NCBI RefSeq assembly: GCF_024721305.1 | Contig: NZ_JAMXOD010000006.1 | Span: 1-64,000, forward strand | Direction: 5' to 3' | From: Aequitasia blattaphilus | GTDB taxonomy: Bacteria; Bacillota; Clostridia; Lachnospirales; Lachnospiraceae | DNA: 64,000 nucleotides | Part shown: positions 1-7,101 of the stretch, piece by piece | Numbering within the stretch: position 1 is the first letter of the stretch | How the letters are laid out: each line of letters opens with the position of its first letter | The notes under the pieces: generated by a model | What the model was told of the DNA's origin: nothing | The model's input: only the letters and a program-made list of their open reading frames with translations | The model's database searches: none | Position numbers and translations under genes: made by a program

Positions 1-701
1 GAAATTTAAATCAAAACAATGCACTGGCGATTGATTTTGGAATTAATAACTTAGTCGCAGCAGTTACTTCTAAAGGAAAGAGCTTCATCATTGATGGACG
101 GAAATTAAAATCTCTCAATCAGTGGTTCAACAAATGCACAGCCCGATTACAGCGTATTAAGGATAAGCAAAAGTATGGTAAGAAAACCACCAATCAGCAA
201 AAGGCTCTTGCCCGCATCAGGAATAACAAAGTCAATGATTATATGGCAAAAACTGCCCGTACGGTTATCAACTATTGTTTAGACCATGATATCGGTCATC
301 TTGTAGTGGGCTATCACAAAGAGTTTCAAAGGGACTGTAATATCGGAACCATCAACAATCAAAACTTTGTAAACATTCCTTTTGGAAAGCTCCGGGATAA
401 ACTGGAATATCTGTGTCAGCTCTATGGCATTGGTTTCACCGAACAAGAAGAGAGCTATACCAGTAAAGCATCCTTTTTTGACCAAGACATCATCCCTATA
501 TACGGAGAGGATACTCCGTTAGAACCAAGTTTTAGTGGAATCCGCATCAAACGAGGACTCTACCAAACCGGAAAGGGTTCTGTTTTGAATGCCGATGTAA
601 ATGGAGCATTAAACATCCTAAGAAAAAGTAGCGTTGTGTCCTTAAATGGACTATACAGTAGGGGCGAAGTGGACACGCCCATAAGAATAAGGATTGCCTA
701 G
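1..701 (+). CDS. tnpB: TnpB-family RNA-guided nuclease / IS605 OrfB, 5' end outside window
   Basis: The reading frame is open from base 3 and ends at the TAG at 699-701, giving about 232 visible residues; the N-terminus lies upstream. Three RuvC-like motifs are visible: AIDFGINNL (first Asp) near the start, ESYTSKASFFD (Glu) and LNADVNGALNI (last Asp), so the catalytic triad looks intact. The CxxC...CxxC zinc ribbon that most TnpB/OrfB proteins carry between the second and third motif is absent; that stretch has no cysteine. The ESYTSK-SF-D-D signature is, from memory, typical of a cysteine-free OrfB subgroup in Firmicutes. Family members are associated with IS200/IS605 elements and use an omega RNA from the element's right end to cut target DNA. 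No tnpA is visible. The call to the family is firm; activity is inference. Confidence 0.88.
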   Translation, partial: NLNQNNALAIDFGINNLVAAVTSKGKSFIIDGRKLKSLNQWFNKCTARLQRIKDKQKYGKKTTNQQKALARIRNNKVNDYMAKTARTVINYCLDHDIGHLVVGYHKEFQRDCNIGTINNQNFVNIPFGKLRDKLEYLCQLYGIGFTEQEESYTSKASFFDQDIIPIYGEDTPLEPSFSGIRIKRGLYQTGKGSVLNADVNGALNILRKSSVVSLNGLYSRGEVDTPIRIRIA

Positions 702-789
702 TAATCAAACTTCTTAAACGGGTTCGTAAGAACCCCAGAAGCTCCCACTTCAAATTTCGTGGAGTGAAATTAAGTGGTGAGTCGTTCAC
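702..789 (+). mobile_element. Right end of the IS605-type element, probable 3' part of the omega RNA
   Basis: Just after the tnpB stop there are two stem-loops: a small one at 720-735 (GGGTTC-GTAA-GAACCC) and a long imperfect one at 742-781, in which CTCCCACTT plus AATTTC pairs with GAAATT plus AAGTGGTGAG. The block ends with TTCAC at 785-789, resembling the hairpin-plus-TTGAC/TTCAC right ends of IS605-type elements. The hicA-like frame resumes at 788, which fixes the junction to a few bases. In this family the RNA covering the tnpB 3' end and the right end acts as guide scaffold, and bases just past the junction act as guide. Exact RNA ends are unknown. Confidence 0.65.
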
Positions 790-940
790 AAAAAGACTTG
801 AGGAAGGTGGATATGTTTTTCTAAGACATGGTGCAGAACACGATATATACAGCAAGGGGAAAGACAAGATACCAGTCCTGCGGCACAAAGAAATAAATGA
901 GAGATTAGCAAGAAATGAATTGAAGAAGAGAGGATTGTGA
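788..940 (+). pseudogene. hicA: hicA toxin remnant, 5' end removed by the IS605-type element
   Basis: Reading from 788 gives 50 codons to the TGA at 938-940. They include LEEGGYVFLRHGAEHDIY and VLRHKEINERLARNELKKRGL, which match the HicA mRNA interferase fold (double-stranded RNA-binding-like). The His in GAEHDIY is at the place of the catalytic His. Only the first handful of residues, including the start codon, is missing, because the IS right end abuts the frame. No start codon with a ribosome site is visible, so it is probably not translated as a normal toxin. It sits directly upstream of a HicB-like antitoxin remnant, in the usual hicA-hicB order. Confidence 0.75.
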
Positions 941-967
941 AATCCCATCCTCTTCGAGTCTAAATAG

Positions 968-1273
968 ATGAGAGAGCAAGAGAGCAAGATGTTCAAGAAA
1001 AAAGGAGAGAATAAGAATGGAGAGTCAGTACCAATGGCATCAAATATTGAGAATATTGATATTACAAAGGGGATGTTTACAGAAGATGGGAAGAGTTTTA
1101 TATCTTATGTTGATGTTGATTTTAATGAGTATCGAAGAAAGATGGATAATAAGGTTGTAAGAACAAATGTTACACTTCCGAATTGGTTGAAACAAAAGGC
1201 CGATAAGGAAGGAATGAATCTTTCAAAAACATTACAAGAAGCCCTTATAAGTAAAATGGGTGTATCAAGATAA
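968..1273 (+). pseudogene. hicB: hicB antitoxin remnant (C-terminal ribbon-helix-helix half)
   Basis: From about position 1034 the protein reads like the C-terminal half of HicB: PMASNIENIDI, then SYVDVDFNEYRRKMDNK and a ribbon-helix-helix tail VRTNVTLPNWLKQKADKEG followed by NLSKTLQEALISKMGV. Normal HicB has an N-terminal RNase H-like domain of about 70 residues that neutralises HicA; only a short unrelated-looking leader of about 20 residues stands in its place. The open frame starts at ATG 968, while AAAGGAG at 1000-1006 would serve a later start poorly, so the true start is unclear. A DNA-binding fragment could still be made. It lies 27 bp after the hicA remnant. Confidence 0.7.
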
Positions 1274-1291
1274 AAAGAATTTCATAAGCAA

Positions 1292-1328
1292 AGAGCTGGA
1301 AGCTGATTTACAACAGCTTTCCAGCTCT
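1292..1328. terminator. Bidirectional terminator-like hairpin between hicB remnant and lipoprotein gene
   Basis: A 14-bp stem (AGAGCTGGAAGCTG at 1292-1305 with its complement at 1314-1328, one bulged T) lies between two convergent genes. Neither side has a long T run, so strength is uncertain. Confidence 0.55.
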
Positions 1329-1338
1329 TCGTATTTGG

Positions 1339-2745
1339 TTATTGAGCAACCTCAAAACAGAGTTTTTTTATAGTTTCCAGCGAATGTTTATTTTCCACAG
1401 AACCATAAAGATGTGTCATTAAATAAGCATCATCAACCTTTTGAATTGCTACATAGGAGTAGAATGGAAGATCATTATACAGGTAGCTGAATTCATAGTA
1501 ATAGATTTCCCCAGCTACTTCTTGAAAATCGACTTCTACAACATCCTTGCAGTGAAAAGGATCTTGTTCGTACATTTCAAATTGCTGTGCGCGCAATTCT
1601 TCAGGTTCTATATATTGTGACAAGAGATCGTATTCGACTCTTTGAAAATTGTCATTGGCAAAATAGAGATGCGTAGCATCTTCCATTACCATGGGATATA
1701 AGGTAAAGTCATCTAACATGTTGAGTGTGGCTTTCTTGCTTTTATCATCCTTGCAAAGGATGGGATAGTTTCCATTTTTATCCTGATATTGGGCAATTGC
1801 AGCTTCGTCTTCGGCGATGGACTTCTCATATTCGGCCTCTGCTTTCTCGGCCTCATCCAACTCCTCTTGAACCACTGCATTTCCAGTGTCTTCATCCCAC
1901 GTAACGACGAGATCCAAGTCGTAAGGAATGCGTTCATAAGGGCTGTCTTCCAAGGCTTTTAATTCTTCATAGGCTTCTTTTCGAGCGGCTGTTTTACCTC
2001 CATTGTTGATTGGATACTCGCCACTCCAGAATTGGTAGCCATAAAGATAGCTTTCTGCTAAGCCCTCCCAATTACTATAGAGTTCCTGCAATTCTTGTCC
2101 AATTGGCAAAGAGATATCCATACATTCACTTAAATTTAAGTAGCCGGCATGATAGCAATCTCCAATCACCTGTAGCGCACGAGAATAATCCCAACCTTTA
2201 ATCCCACTTTTAGGAAATATTTGCCGGACTTCTAAGGCAACTAAAAGCTGTGCCTTTTTCTTGTCGTCATAGGAACTATTATCCTGAATAGATGCTTCTG
2301 TCAATTTTTCTTTCTTAATTTCATCCAAACATTCACCATAGACTTTGCTGTGTCCTTCTGTAACAAGCCAACGCAGCTGCTTAATTGCAGTTTTTCGGTT
2401 TGTTATTTTCCATCCGGATTTCAGCTCGCCTTGCATTTTTATTTTAATTGCCTCGGTCATATTGCCATAATCTTCTTCCAGGCCACCAATCAAATCTAAA
2501 TCCTTGCCGTTCGCATAGGTAAAAATTGCATAGGCGGTGTTAAACCATTGAACGGTATCACTTTCAATATGCTGCTGACCAAAAGCTAAGGGCTTGTATT
2601 TTTCTTTTTCTACCTTAGCAAGTGCTGCGAGTATAGCATTTTCTTCCGAGCTCTGCTCTTTGGATTGCTTTGTGCAGCCTCCCAAGATTCCTGTAAAACT
2701 TATTATGACACATAATAATAAAGAAATTACTTTTTTTCGATTCAT
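1339..2745 (-). CDS. DUF1266-like secreted lipoprotein
   Basis: The 468-residue protein begins with a basic start, a hydrophobic stretch and the lipobox LGGC (Cys at residue 24), so it should be a lipid-anchored surface protein. Residues about 180-245 (GWDYSRALQVIGDCYHAGYL ... SNWEGLAESYLYGYQFWSG) look like a DUF1266 domain, whose function is not known. A Glu/Ala-rich, probably coiled stretch follows at about 300-320, then a C-terminal beta-rich domain that I do not recognise. The start has AGGAG eight bases upstream. It lies 9 bp downstream of the DUF4317 gene on the same strand, so the two are very likely cotranscribed. No function is offered. Confidence 0.8.
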   Translation of the reverse strand: MNRKKVISLLLCVIISFTGILGGCTKQSKEQSSEENAILAALAKVEKEKYKPLAFGQQHIESDTVQWFNTAYAIFTYANGKDLDLIGGLEEDYGNMTEAIKIKMQGELKSGWKITNRKTAIKQLRWLVTEGHSKVYGECLDEIKKEKLTEASIQDNSSYDDKKKAQLLVALEVRQIFPKSGIKGWDYSRALQVIGDCYHAGYLNLSECMDISLPIGQELQELYSNWEGLAESYLYGYQFWSGEYPINNGGKTAARKEAYEELKALEDSPYERIPYDLDLVVTWDEDTGNAVVQEELDEAEKAEAEYEKSIAEDEAAIAQYQDKNGNYPILCKDDKSKKATLNMLDDFTLYPMVMEDATHLYFANDNFQRVEYDLLSQYIEPEELRAQQFEMYEQDPFHCKDVVEVDFQEVAGEIYYYEFSYLYNDLPFYSYVAIQKVDDAYLMTHLYGSVENKHSLETIKKLCFEVAQ

Positions 2746-2754
2746 TTCCAGCTC

Positions 2755-3876
2755 CTATTTATTCACATCAATTCCATTCACCATCAAGTGGTCATCAATC
2801 GCAATGACCAAGCATTTACGGCCGTCAATCTCTCGGGTTTCTACTAAATCTGTTCTTTTAGGATTCACTTTTACAACGATATCAGGTGTCTTAATCTCAA
2901 AGCTCTTTGTGTTGGTTAAGTTTGTAGCCATAAGAGAATGATCATCTCCTAAGGTTTCTTCATATTCCCGGTCAAAGGTCTCCATTTTTTCCTCTGGAAC
3001 TCCAGACTTTTCTAAAATATGTTTGATGTCTGGTTTTGAAAGGGTCAAAGGATTTGGTTCATCTTTTGCTTCCTCCAGCATTTCATTCAATGTTTCATGA
3101 ATGGTTTTGATGGTTTCAAAGTCTGCTTCATCCTCTAAGGTATCACTGACGATTGCTTCGAAGCCATACTGCTGATCCTTTGCAGTAAGAGGTTCATTGC
3201 TTCCTAAAACACCAGAGACAAACTCAGGTTTAATATCCTCGGGTAGCTTTGAATAGTAGAGTACACTGTGAATGTCACTGCTACGGTCTGTAAATGAGGG
3301 AAATAAAAATCCGTTTAATGGTGGATCTACAATCCAGTCTCTCATACGGTCTTCGATATTATTCGTTGCTGCATTATAGCTAAGAGCTGCTTTGCTTAGG
3401 TTTACAGGACAAATAGCACAGATAATATGACTGTATACTGTGTCAGAGGCATCATGCATTTCCAAGGAATCCGTGCCTTTCCCAGGGACGTCATAGTTGC
3501 TATGAATTAATACGATAAAATAGTTCTCTGGATAGGGATAATTTTGAATGACATAATCATAGAAAACATCCAAAAGCTCTTCTGATTCCAGCTTCGAACG
3601 ATTTAATTTTACGAGAAGATCGTGAGGAGTTCCAGATTCTTCATCTTCAAGAGAATAATCAAGAGAAAAAAGATTTTTTCCAAGGGTACCAGAAAGAACT
3701 TTTTTGAACAAGTCAAAATACTTAAAACTTTCATCTTCCGGAAGAGTGAGGAAAGAACGATTAAACTCCACTTTCTTTACCTTCTCATGATCTACGTAGC
3801 ATCCACATATTTTATCAATTGTACAGCGCTCATGAGTGAGCTGCTTTTTTACTTCTAATACTTCTTTTTTATTCAT
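2755..3876 (-). CDS. DUF4317 family protein
   Basis: The 373-residue protein opens with MNKKEVLEVKKQL and CTIDKICGCYVDHEKVKK, the recognisable start of DUF4317 proteins, a family of Clostridia with no established function. No signal peptide, membrane segment or known catalytic motif is visible; it should be cytosolic. Charged and acidic overall, with a helical region near residues 240-290. A promoter with TTTACA and TAGAAT 17 bp apart is readable on the minus strand at 3936-3908. It is the first gene of a two-gene unit with the lipoprotein downstream. Confidence 0.8.
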   Translation of the reverse strand: MNKKEVLEVKKQLTHERCTIDKICGCYVDHEKVKKVEFNRSFLTLPEDESFKYFDLFKKVLSGTLGKNLFSLDYSLEDEESGTPHDLLVKLNRSKLESEELLDVFYDYVIQNYPYPENYFIVLIHSNYDVPGKGTDSLEMHDASDTVYSHIICAICPVNLSKAALSYNAATNNIEDRMRDWIVDPPLNGFLFPSFTDRSSDIHSVLYYSKLPEDIKPEFVSGVLGSNEPLTAKDQQYGFEAIVSDTLEDEADFETIKTIHETLNEMLEEAKDEPNPLTLSKPDIKHILEKSGVPEEKMETFDREYEETLGDDHSLMATNLTNTKSFEIKTPDIVVKVNPKRTDLVETREIDGRKCLVIAIDDHLMVNGIDVNK

Positions 3877-3907
3877 TTTATATTCCTGCCTTTTCTCAAC
3901 TTTCTAA

Positions 3908-3958
3908 ATTCTAACACAAGAAATTGTCATTGTAAACGAGAAGAACGAGCCTTATAAT
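3908..3958. promoter_or_regulatory. Overlapping divergent promoters for DUF4317 unit (-) and sdaAB-sdaAA (+)
   Basis: Plus strand: TTGTAA (3930-3935), 17 bp, TATAAT (3953-3958), facing sdaAB. Minus strand: TTTACA (3936-3931), 17 bp, TAGAAT (3913-3908), facing the DUF4317 gene. The two -35 boxes share five bases, so polymerase cannot occupy both at once. Predicted by eye only. Confidence 0.6.
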
Positions 3959-3984
3959 ATATAGAAGAAAGAGAGGTAAAAAGT

Positions 3985-4659
3985 ATGGGCAATATATTTG
4001 ATATTATCGGACCTGTGATGGTAGGTCCCTCCAGTTCTCATACCGCAGGGGCTGTTAAGATTGGAAATATATGCAGACAGCTCTTAGGAGAAACGCCAGC
4101 AAAGGCGACAATTTATCTGCATGGTTCTTTTGAAGCAACGGGAAAAGGCCACGGCACGGATCGGGCTGTGGTTGCAGGTCTTTTGGGGATGAGACCGGAC
4201 AACTTGGATATACCAAAGAGTTTTGAGCTTGCAAAAGAGGCGGGGATGGAGTTTACAATCGAGGGAAAAGTCATTCGCAGTGCTCATCCGAACACGGTAT
4301 TGATGACTTTATATGGAAAAGATGGAAGGGACATTACCGTTCAGGCAAGTTCAATTGGTGGTGGGCGTATTATGGTCAACAAGCTGGGTGGGCTTGAGGT
4401 GAATTTTAGAGCCGAGCAAAACACCTTGATTGTGAATAACGAGGATACCCCGGGACATGTGGCGGACGTGGCAAATGCCCTTGCCCAGAAGCAAATCAAT
4501 ATAGCTACTTTGCAATTGTATCGTAACGAAAGGGGAGGTACAGCGGTGATGGTGATTGAGACAGATCAGGTGATTCCTCCTAAGGCAATTGATTGGCTGT
4601 TAAGTTTGGATGGAATATTAGGTGTTACATTTTTAAATGTGACGGGAGAAAAGGAATAG
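3985..4659 (+). CDS. sdaAB: L-serine dehydratase, iron-sulfur-dependent, beta subunit
   Basis: Beta subunit of the [4Fe-4S] L-serine dehydratase that turns L-serine into pyruvate and ammonia in the cytosol. The 224-residue protein has the family start FDIIGPVMVGPSSSHTAGAVK, a HGSF and GKGHGTDRA segment, and a C-terminal ACT domain from about residue 147 (IVNNEDTPGHVADVANALAQ) that may bind an amino-acid effector. Length fits the two-subunit type. A GAGAGG ribosome site precedes the ATG. The alpha subunit starts 13 bp downstream, and both likely run from the promoter at 3930-3958. Confidence 0.95.
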   Translation: MGNIFDIIGPVMVGPSSSHTAGAVKIGNICRQLLGETPAKATIYLHGSFEATGKGHGTDRAVVAGLLGMRPDNLDIPKSFELAKEAGMEFTIEGKVIRSAHPNTVLMTLYGKDGRDITVQASSIGGGRIMVNKLGGLEVNFRAEQNTLIVNNEDTPGHVADVANALAQKQINIATLQLYRNERGGTAVMVIETDQVIPPKAIDWLLSLDGILGVTFLNVTGEKE

Positions 4660-4672
4660 GGGGGAAGCATAG

Positions 4673-5542
4673 ATGTCTTTTCAATCAATGGAAGAAGTAC
4701 GCAGCTATTGTAAAGTAAAAGAGGTAGAGTTCTGGGAAGCAATTATGCTTGCAGACATGAAGGAACGTGGAGTTACAAGAGAAGCCTCCTTTAAAGAGAT
4801 GACCAGTATGTGGGAATCTATGAAGGAAAATTTAGTGGCTTATGAGCCGAACCTTATGTCCAGAAGTGGGTTGGTAGGCCCAGAAGGTGGTCAGATGGAA
4901 ACGTATGTCAATAATGGAGATACCCTCTGTGGCGATTTTGTTGGTAAAGTTATGACTAATGCTCTTAAAATGGGATGTAATAATGCTTGTATGAAAAGAA
5001 TTGTGGCTGCACCTACAGCAGGTGCTTGTGGTGTAATGCCGGCAGTTTTAGTAACCTACTTTCAGGAGAATGAGGTAGATGACGATAAGATGGTAAAGGC
5101 AATGTATGTTGCGGCAGGAGTGGGAGAAGTAATTGCTTACCGCGCATTTTTGGCAGGAGCATTAGGGGGATGTCAGGCAGAAATCGGGTCGGCGGCAGCA
5201 ATGACTGCGGCGGCAATTACTTATATAAGAGGTGGAGATATTAGCCAAATAGAGAATGCTTGTGCAATTAGTTTGAAGAACCTGATGGGTCTCGTTTGTG
5301 ATCCGGTCGGAGGACTGGTGGAAGTACCTTGTGTTAAGAGGAATGTGATTGGGGCATTGAATGCTCTGAGTGCGGCGGATATGTCACTTGCGGGAATCAT
5401 AAGTCAGATACCAGTGGATCAGGTGATTGATGCCATGCGGGAAGTAGGAGACAAGATGGATATTTCCCTGAAAGAAACGGGAACAGGGGGTGTTGCCGGA
5501 ACGGATAAGGGAAAAGAAATTTCAAAAGCTCCCACCTATTAG
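4673..5542 (+). CDS. sdaAA: L-serine dehydratase, iron-sulfur-dependent, alpha subunit
   Basis: Catalytic alpha subunit of the two-part L-serine dehydratase, 289 residues as expected. Conserved cysteines that would hold the oxygen-labile [4Fe-4S] cluster occur in APTAGACGVMPA, GALGGCQAEIGSA and GLVCDPVGGLVEVPCVKRN. The C-terminus carries the Gly-rich ETGTGGVAGTDKGKE. It forms an operon with sdaAB (13-bp gap, GGGGGAAG ribosome site). The pair feeds serine nitrogen and carbon to pyruvate in an anaerobe. No terminator is visible after the stop; a repeated motif begins two bases later. Confidence 0.95.
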   Translation: MSFQSMEEVRSYCKVKEVEFWEAIMLADMKERGVTREASFKEMTSMWESMKENLVAYEPNLMSRSGLVGPEGGQMETYVNNGDTLCGDFVGKVMTNALKMGCNNACMKRIVAAPTAGACGVMPAVLVTYFQENEVDDDKMVKAMYVAAGVGEVIAYRAFLAGALGGCQAEIGSAAAMTAAAITYIRGGDISQIENACAISLKNLMGLVCDPVGGLVEVPCVKRNVIGALNALSAADMSLAGIISQIPVDQVIDAMREVGDKMDISLKETGTGGVAGTDKGKEISKAPTY

Positions 5543-5543
5543 A

Positions 5544-5632
5544 AAAAGTCCTTCAGAAAAGTGTAAGAGGATAAGCAAAAGTCCTTCAGAAAAGTGTATC
5601 AAATCGATAGAATTACCTTCAGATTTGTGTTA
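5544..5632 (+). repeat. Three direct copies of a CCTTCAGA-(A/T)GTGT motif upstream of the AAA ATPase
   Basis: Two identical 22-bp copies (5544-5565 and 5577-5598, AAAAGTCCTTCAGAAAAGTG then TA) are followed by a diverged third copy, CCTTCAGATTTGTGTTA, at 5616-5632. Start-to-start spacing of the CCTTCAGA core is 33 then about 34 bp, roughly three helical turns. The last copy ends 33 bp before the ATPase start codon. It could be an iterated operator or repeated promoter elements; nothing in the sequence decides which. Confidence 0.75.
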
Positions 5633-5665
5633 GACTAATAGAAACAAGTTCTGGAGGTGATGGAA

Positions 5666-6952
5666 ATGAAGCGATTTGCGATGGATAATCTTTTGAAATG
5701 GAAAGATAAAAAAAACAGAAAACCATTAATCCTCAAAGGAGCGCGTCAAGTAGGAAAGACTTGGTTGATGAAATCCTTTGGGGAGCAATACTTTGAGAAT
5801 GTTGCCTACGTCAATTTTGACAATAATCAGCGGATGCGAGAAACGTTTGAATTGGATTATGACATAGAACGTATTATCATGGCGATTAATATAGAGACGA
5901 AACAACCAATTGTCCCAGGGAAAACACTGATTTTATTTGATGAAGTACAAGAGGTGCCTCGGGCAATTTCGGCATTGAAATATTTTAATGAAAATGCGCC
6001 GGAATACCATATTATTGCTGCAGGATCACTCTTAGGAGTTGCCATACACTCGGGAGTATCGTTCCCTGTTGGGAAAGTAGAAACTTTGCAAATTGAACCG
6101 ATGAATTTCCGTGAATTTCTTTTGGCAATTGGAGAGCAATCCTTAGCAGATTTGATTGATAAAGAGGATTATCAGATGATGCAGCCATTTAGCGGCGTTT
6201 ATGTGGATTGGCTTAAAAAATACTATTACATTGGTGGAATGCCAGAAGTGGTAGAAAACTTTGTGGAAAATCGGGATTTTTCTATGGTAAGAGAACTTCA
6301 AAACACGATTCTGGAACTCTATGAAGATGATTTTGGAAAACACACAGAAGCGACAGAGCTACCAAGAATTCGAATGGTCTGGAATGCAGTCCCTATGCAA
6401 TTGGCAAAAGAAAATAAGAAATTCTTTTTTGGTAATATCAAAACGGGAGCGAGGGCAAAAGACTTTGAGATGGCAATCGAATGGCTTTTAGATTGTGGGC
6501 TGATAAAAAAAGTTCCCCGCATACAAAAACCTGGAATGCCATTAAAAGCATATATGGATTTTTCGGCATTCAAGATTTATCTGTTAGATGTGGGACTTCT
6601 AGGTGCTATGAGTGAGCTGGATGCTCTTTCTATTTTGGAAGGCAATAGTATTTTTACAGAATTTAAGGGAGCATTGACAGAGCAGTATGTGTTACAACAA
6701 TTGGAGGGAGATACCCCTTATACTCCTTACTATTTTTCTGCAAGTGAACACAATGAGATTGATTTTATCATTCAAAAAGGACGTGGGGTGGTGCCAATTG
6801 AAGTGAAAGCAGAAGCTAATTTGCAATCAAAAAGCTTGAAAGCATATTGCGACAAATACAAACCAAACTATGCTGTTCGCACCTCCATGCTAGACTATAA
6901 AGAACAGGAGTGGATGACAAATATACCACTTTATGCAATTCATAATATATAG
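5666..6952 (+). CDS. AAA ATPase with C-terminal DUF4143 domain
   Basis: A protein of about 428 residues with an N-terminal P-loop domain: LKGARQVGKTWLM is the Walker A, LILFDEVQEVPRAISALKYF the Walker B region, and AAGSLLGVA a sensor-like segment. The C-terminal half is DUF4143, with the nuclease-like end EHNEIDFIIQKGRGVVPIEVKAE (D-x(n)-E-x-K). The family is common and often strain-variable in gut bacteria; its role is unknown, with defence or mobile-element links only suggested. The frame opens at GTG 5657, but GGAGG at 5653-5657 fits the ATG at 5666 (spacing 8) best. It stands alone between the serine dehydratase genes and a strong terminator. Confidence 0.88.
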   Translation: MKRFAMDNLLKWKDKKNRKPLILKGARQVGKTWLMKSFGEQYFENVAYVNFDNNQRMRETFELDYDIERIIMAINIETKQPIVPGKTLILFDEVQEVPRAISALKYFNENAPEYHIIAAGSLLGVAIHSGVSFPVGKVETLQIEPMNFREFLLAIGEQSLADLIDKEDYQMMQPFSGVYVDWLKKYYYIGGMPEVVENFVENRDFSMVRELQNTILELYEDDFGKHTEATELPRIRMVWNAVPMQLAKENKKFFFGNIKTGARAKDFEMAIEWLLDCGLIKKVPRIQKPGMPLKAYMDFSAFKIYLLDVGLLGAMSELDALSILEGNSIFTEFKGALTEQYVLQQLEGDTPYTPYYFSASEHNEIDFIIQKGRGVVPIEVKAEANLQSKSLKAYCDKYKPNYAVRTSMLDYKEQEWMTNIPLYAIHNI

Positions 6953-6999
6953 AAAATCGGATGTCCTTCGAAAGAGAAGAACATCCGATTTTCTATATT
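6951..6999 (+). terminator. Strong rho-independent terminator after the AAA ATPase gene
   Basis: A 14-bp perfect stem (AGAAAATCGGATGT at 6951-6964 with its complement at 6981-6994) begins inside the ATPase stop codon and is followed by a U-rich tail. It separates this gene from the fatty-acid operon promoter that follows immediately. Confidence 0.85.
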
Positions 7000-7002
7000 T
7001 TC

Positions 7003-7060
7003 TTGACAAAATCCTCTCCTATGATATACTTTGAGAGTCAAAGTAATTGAGACTCAAAGT
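7003..7060 (+). promoter_or_regulatory. fab operon promoter with two adjacent FabT-type palindromes
   Basis: TTGACA (7003-7008), 16 bp, TATACT (7025-7030). A perfect interrupted palindrome ACTTTGA-GAG-TCAAAGT at 7028-7044 overlaps the -10 and the expected start site. A second, weaker copy (TTGAGACTCAA core at 7047-7057, right half TCAAAGT) follows one site-length later, at 7044-7060. FabT of streptococci, a MarR-family regulator, binds TTTGA...TCAAA palindromes, and a FabT-like gene ends this operon at 17163-17600. Autogenous repression by FabT, likely helped by acyl-ACP, is therefore inferred. Confidence 0.75.
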
Positions 7061-7101
7061 AATCAAACAGACAGAAAACCAATTTTAGAAAGAGGATAAT
7101 A

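Noticed and set aside
2594-2941. 115-codon plus-strand frame opposite the lipoprotein and DUF4317 genes
   Set aside because: It crosses the junction of two real minus-strand genes, has no ribosome site and reads as low-complexity.
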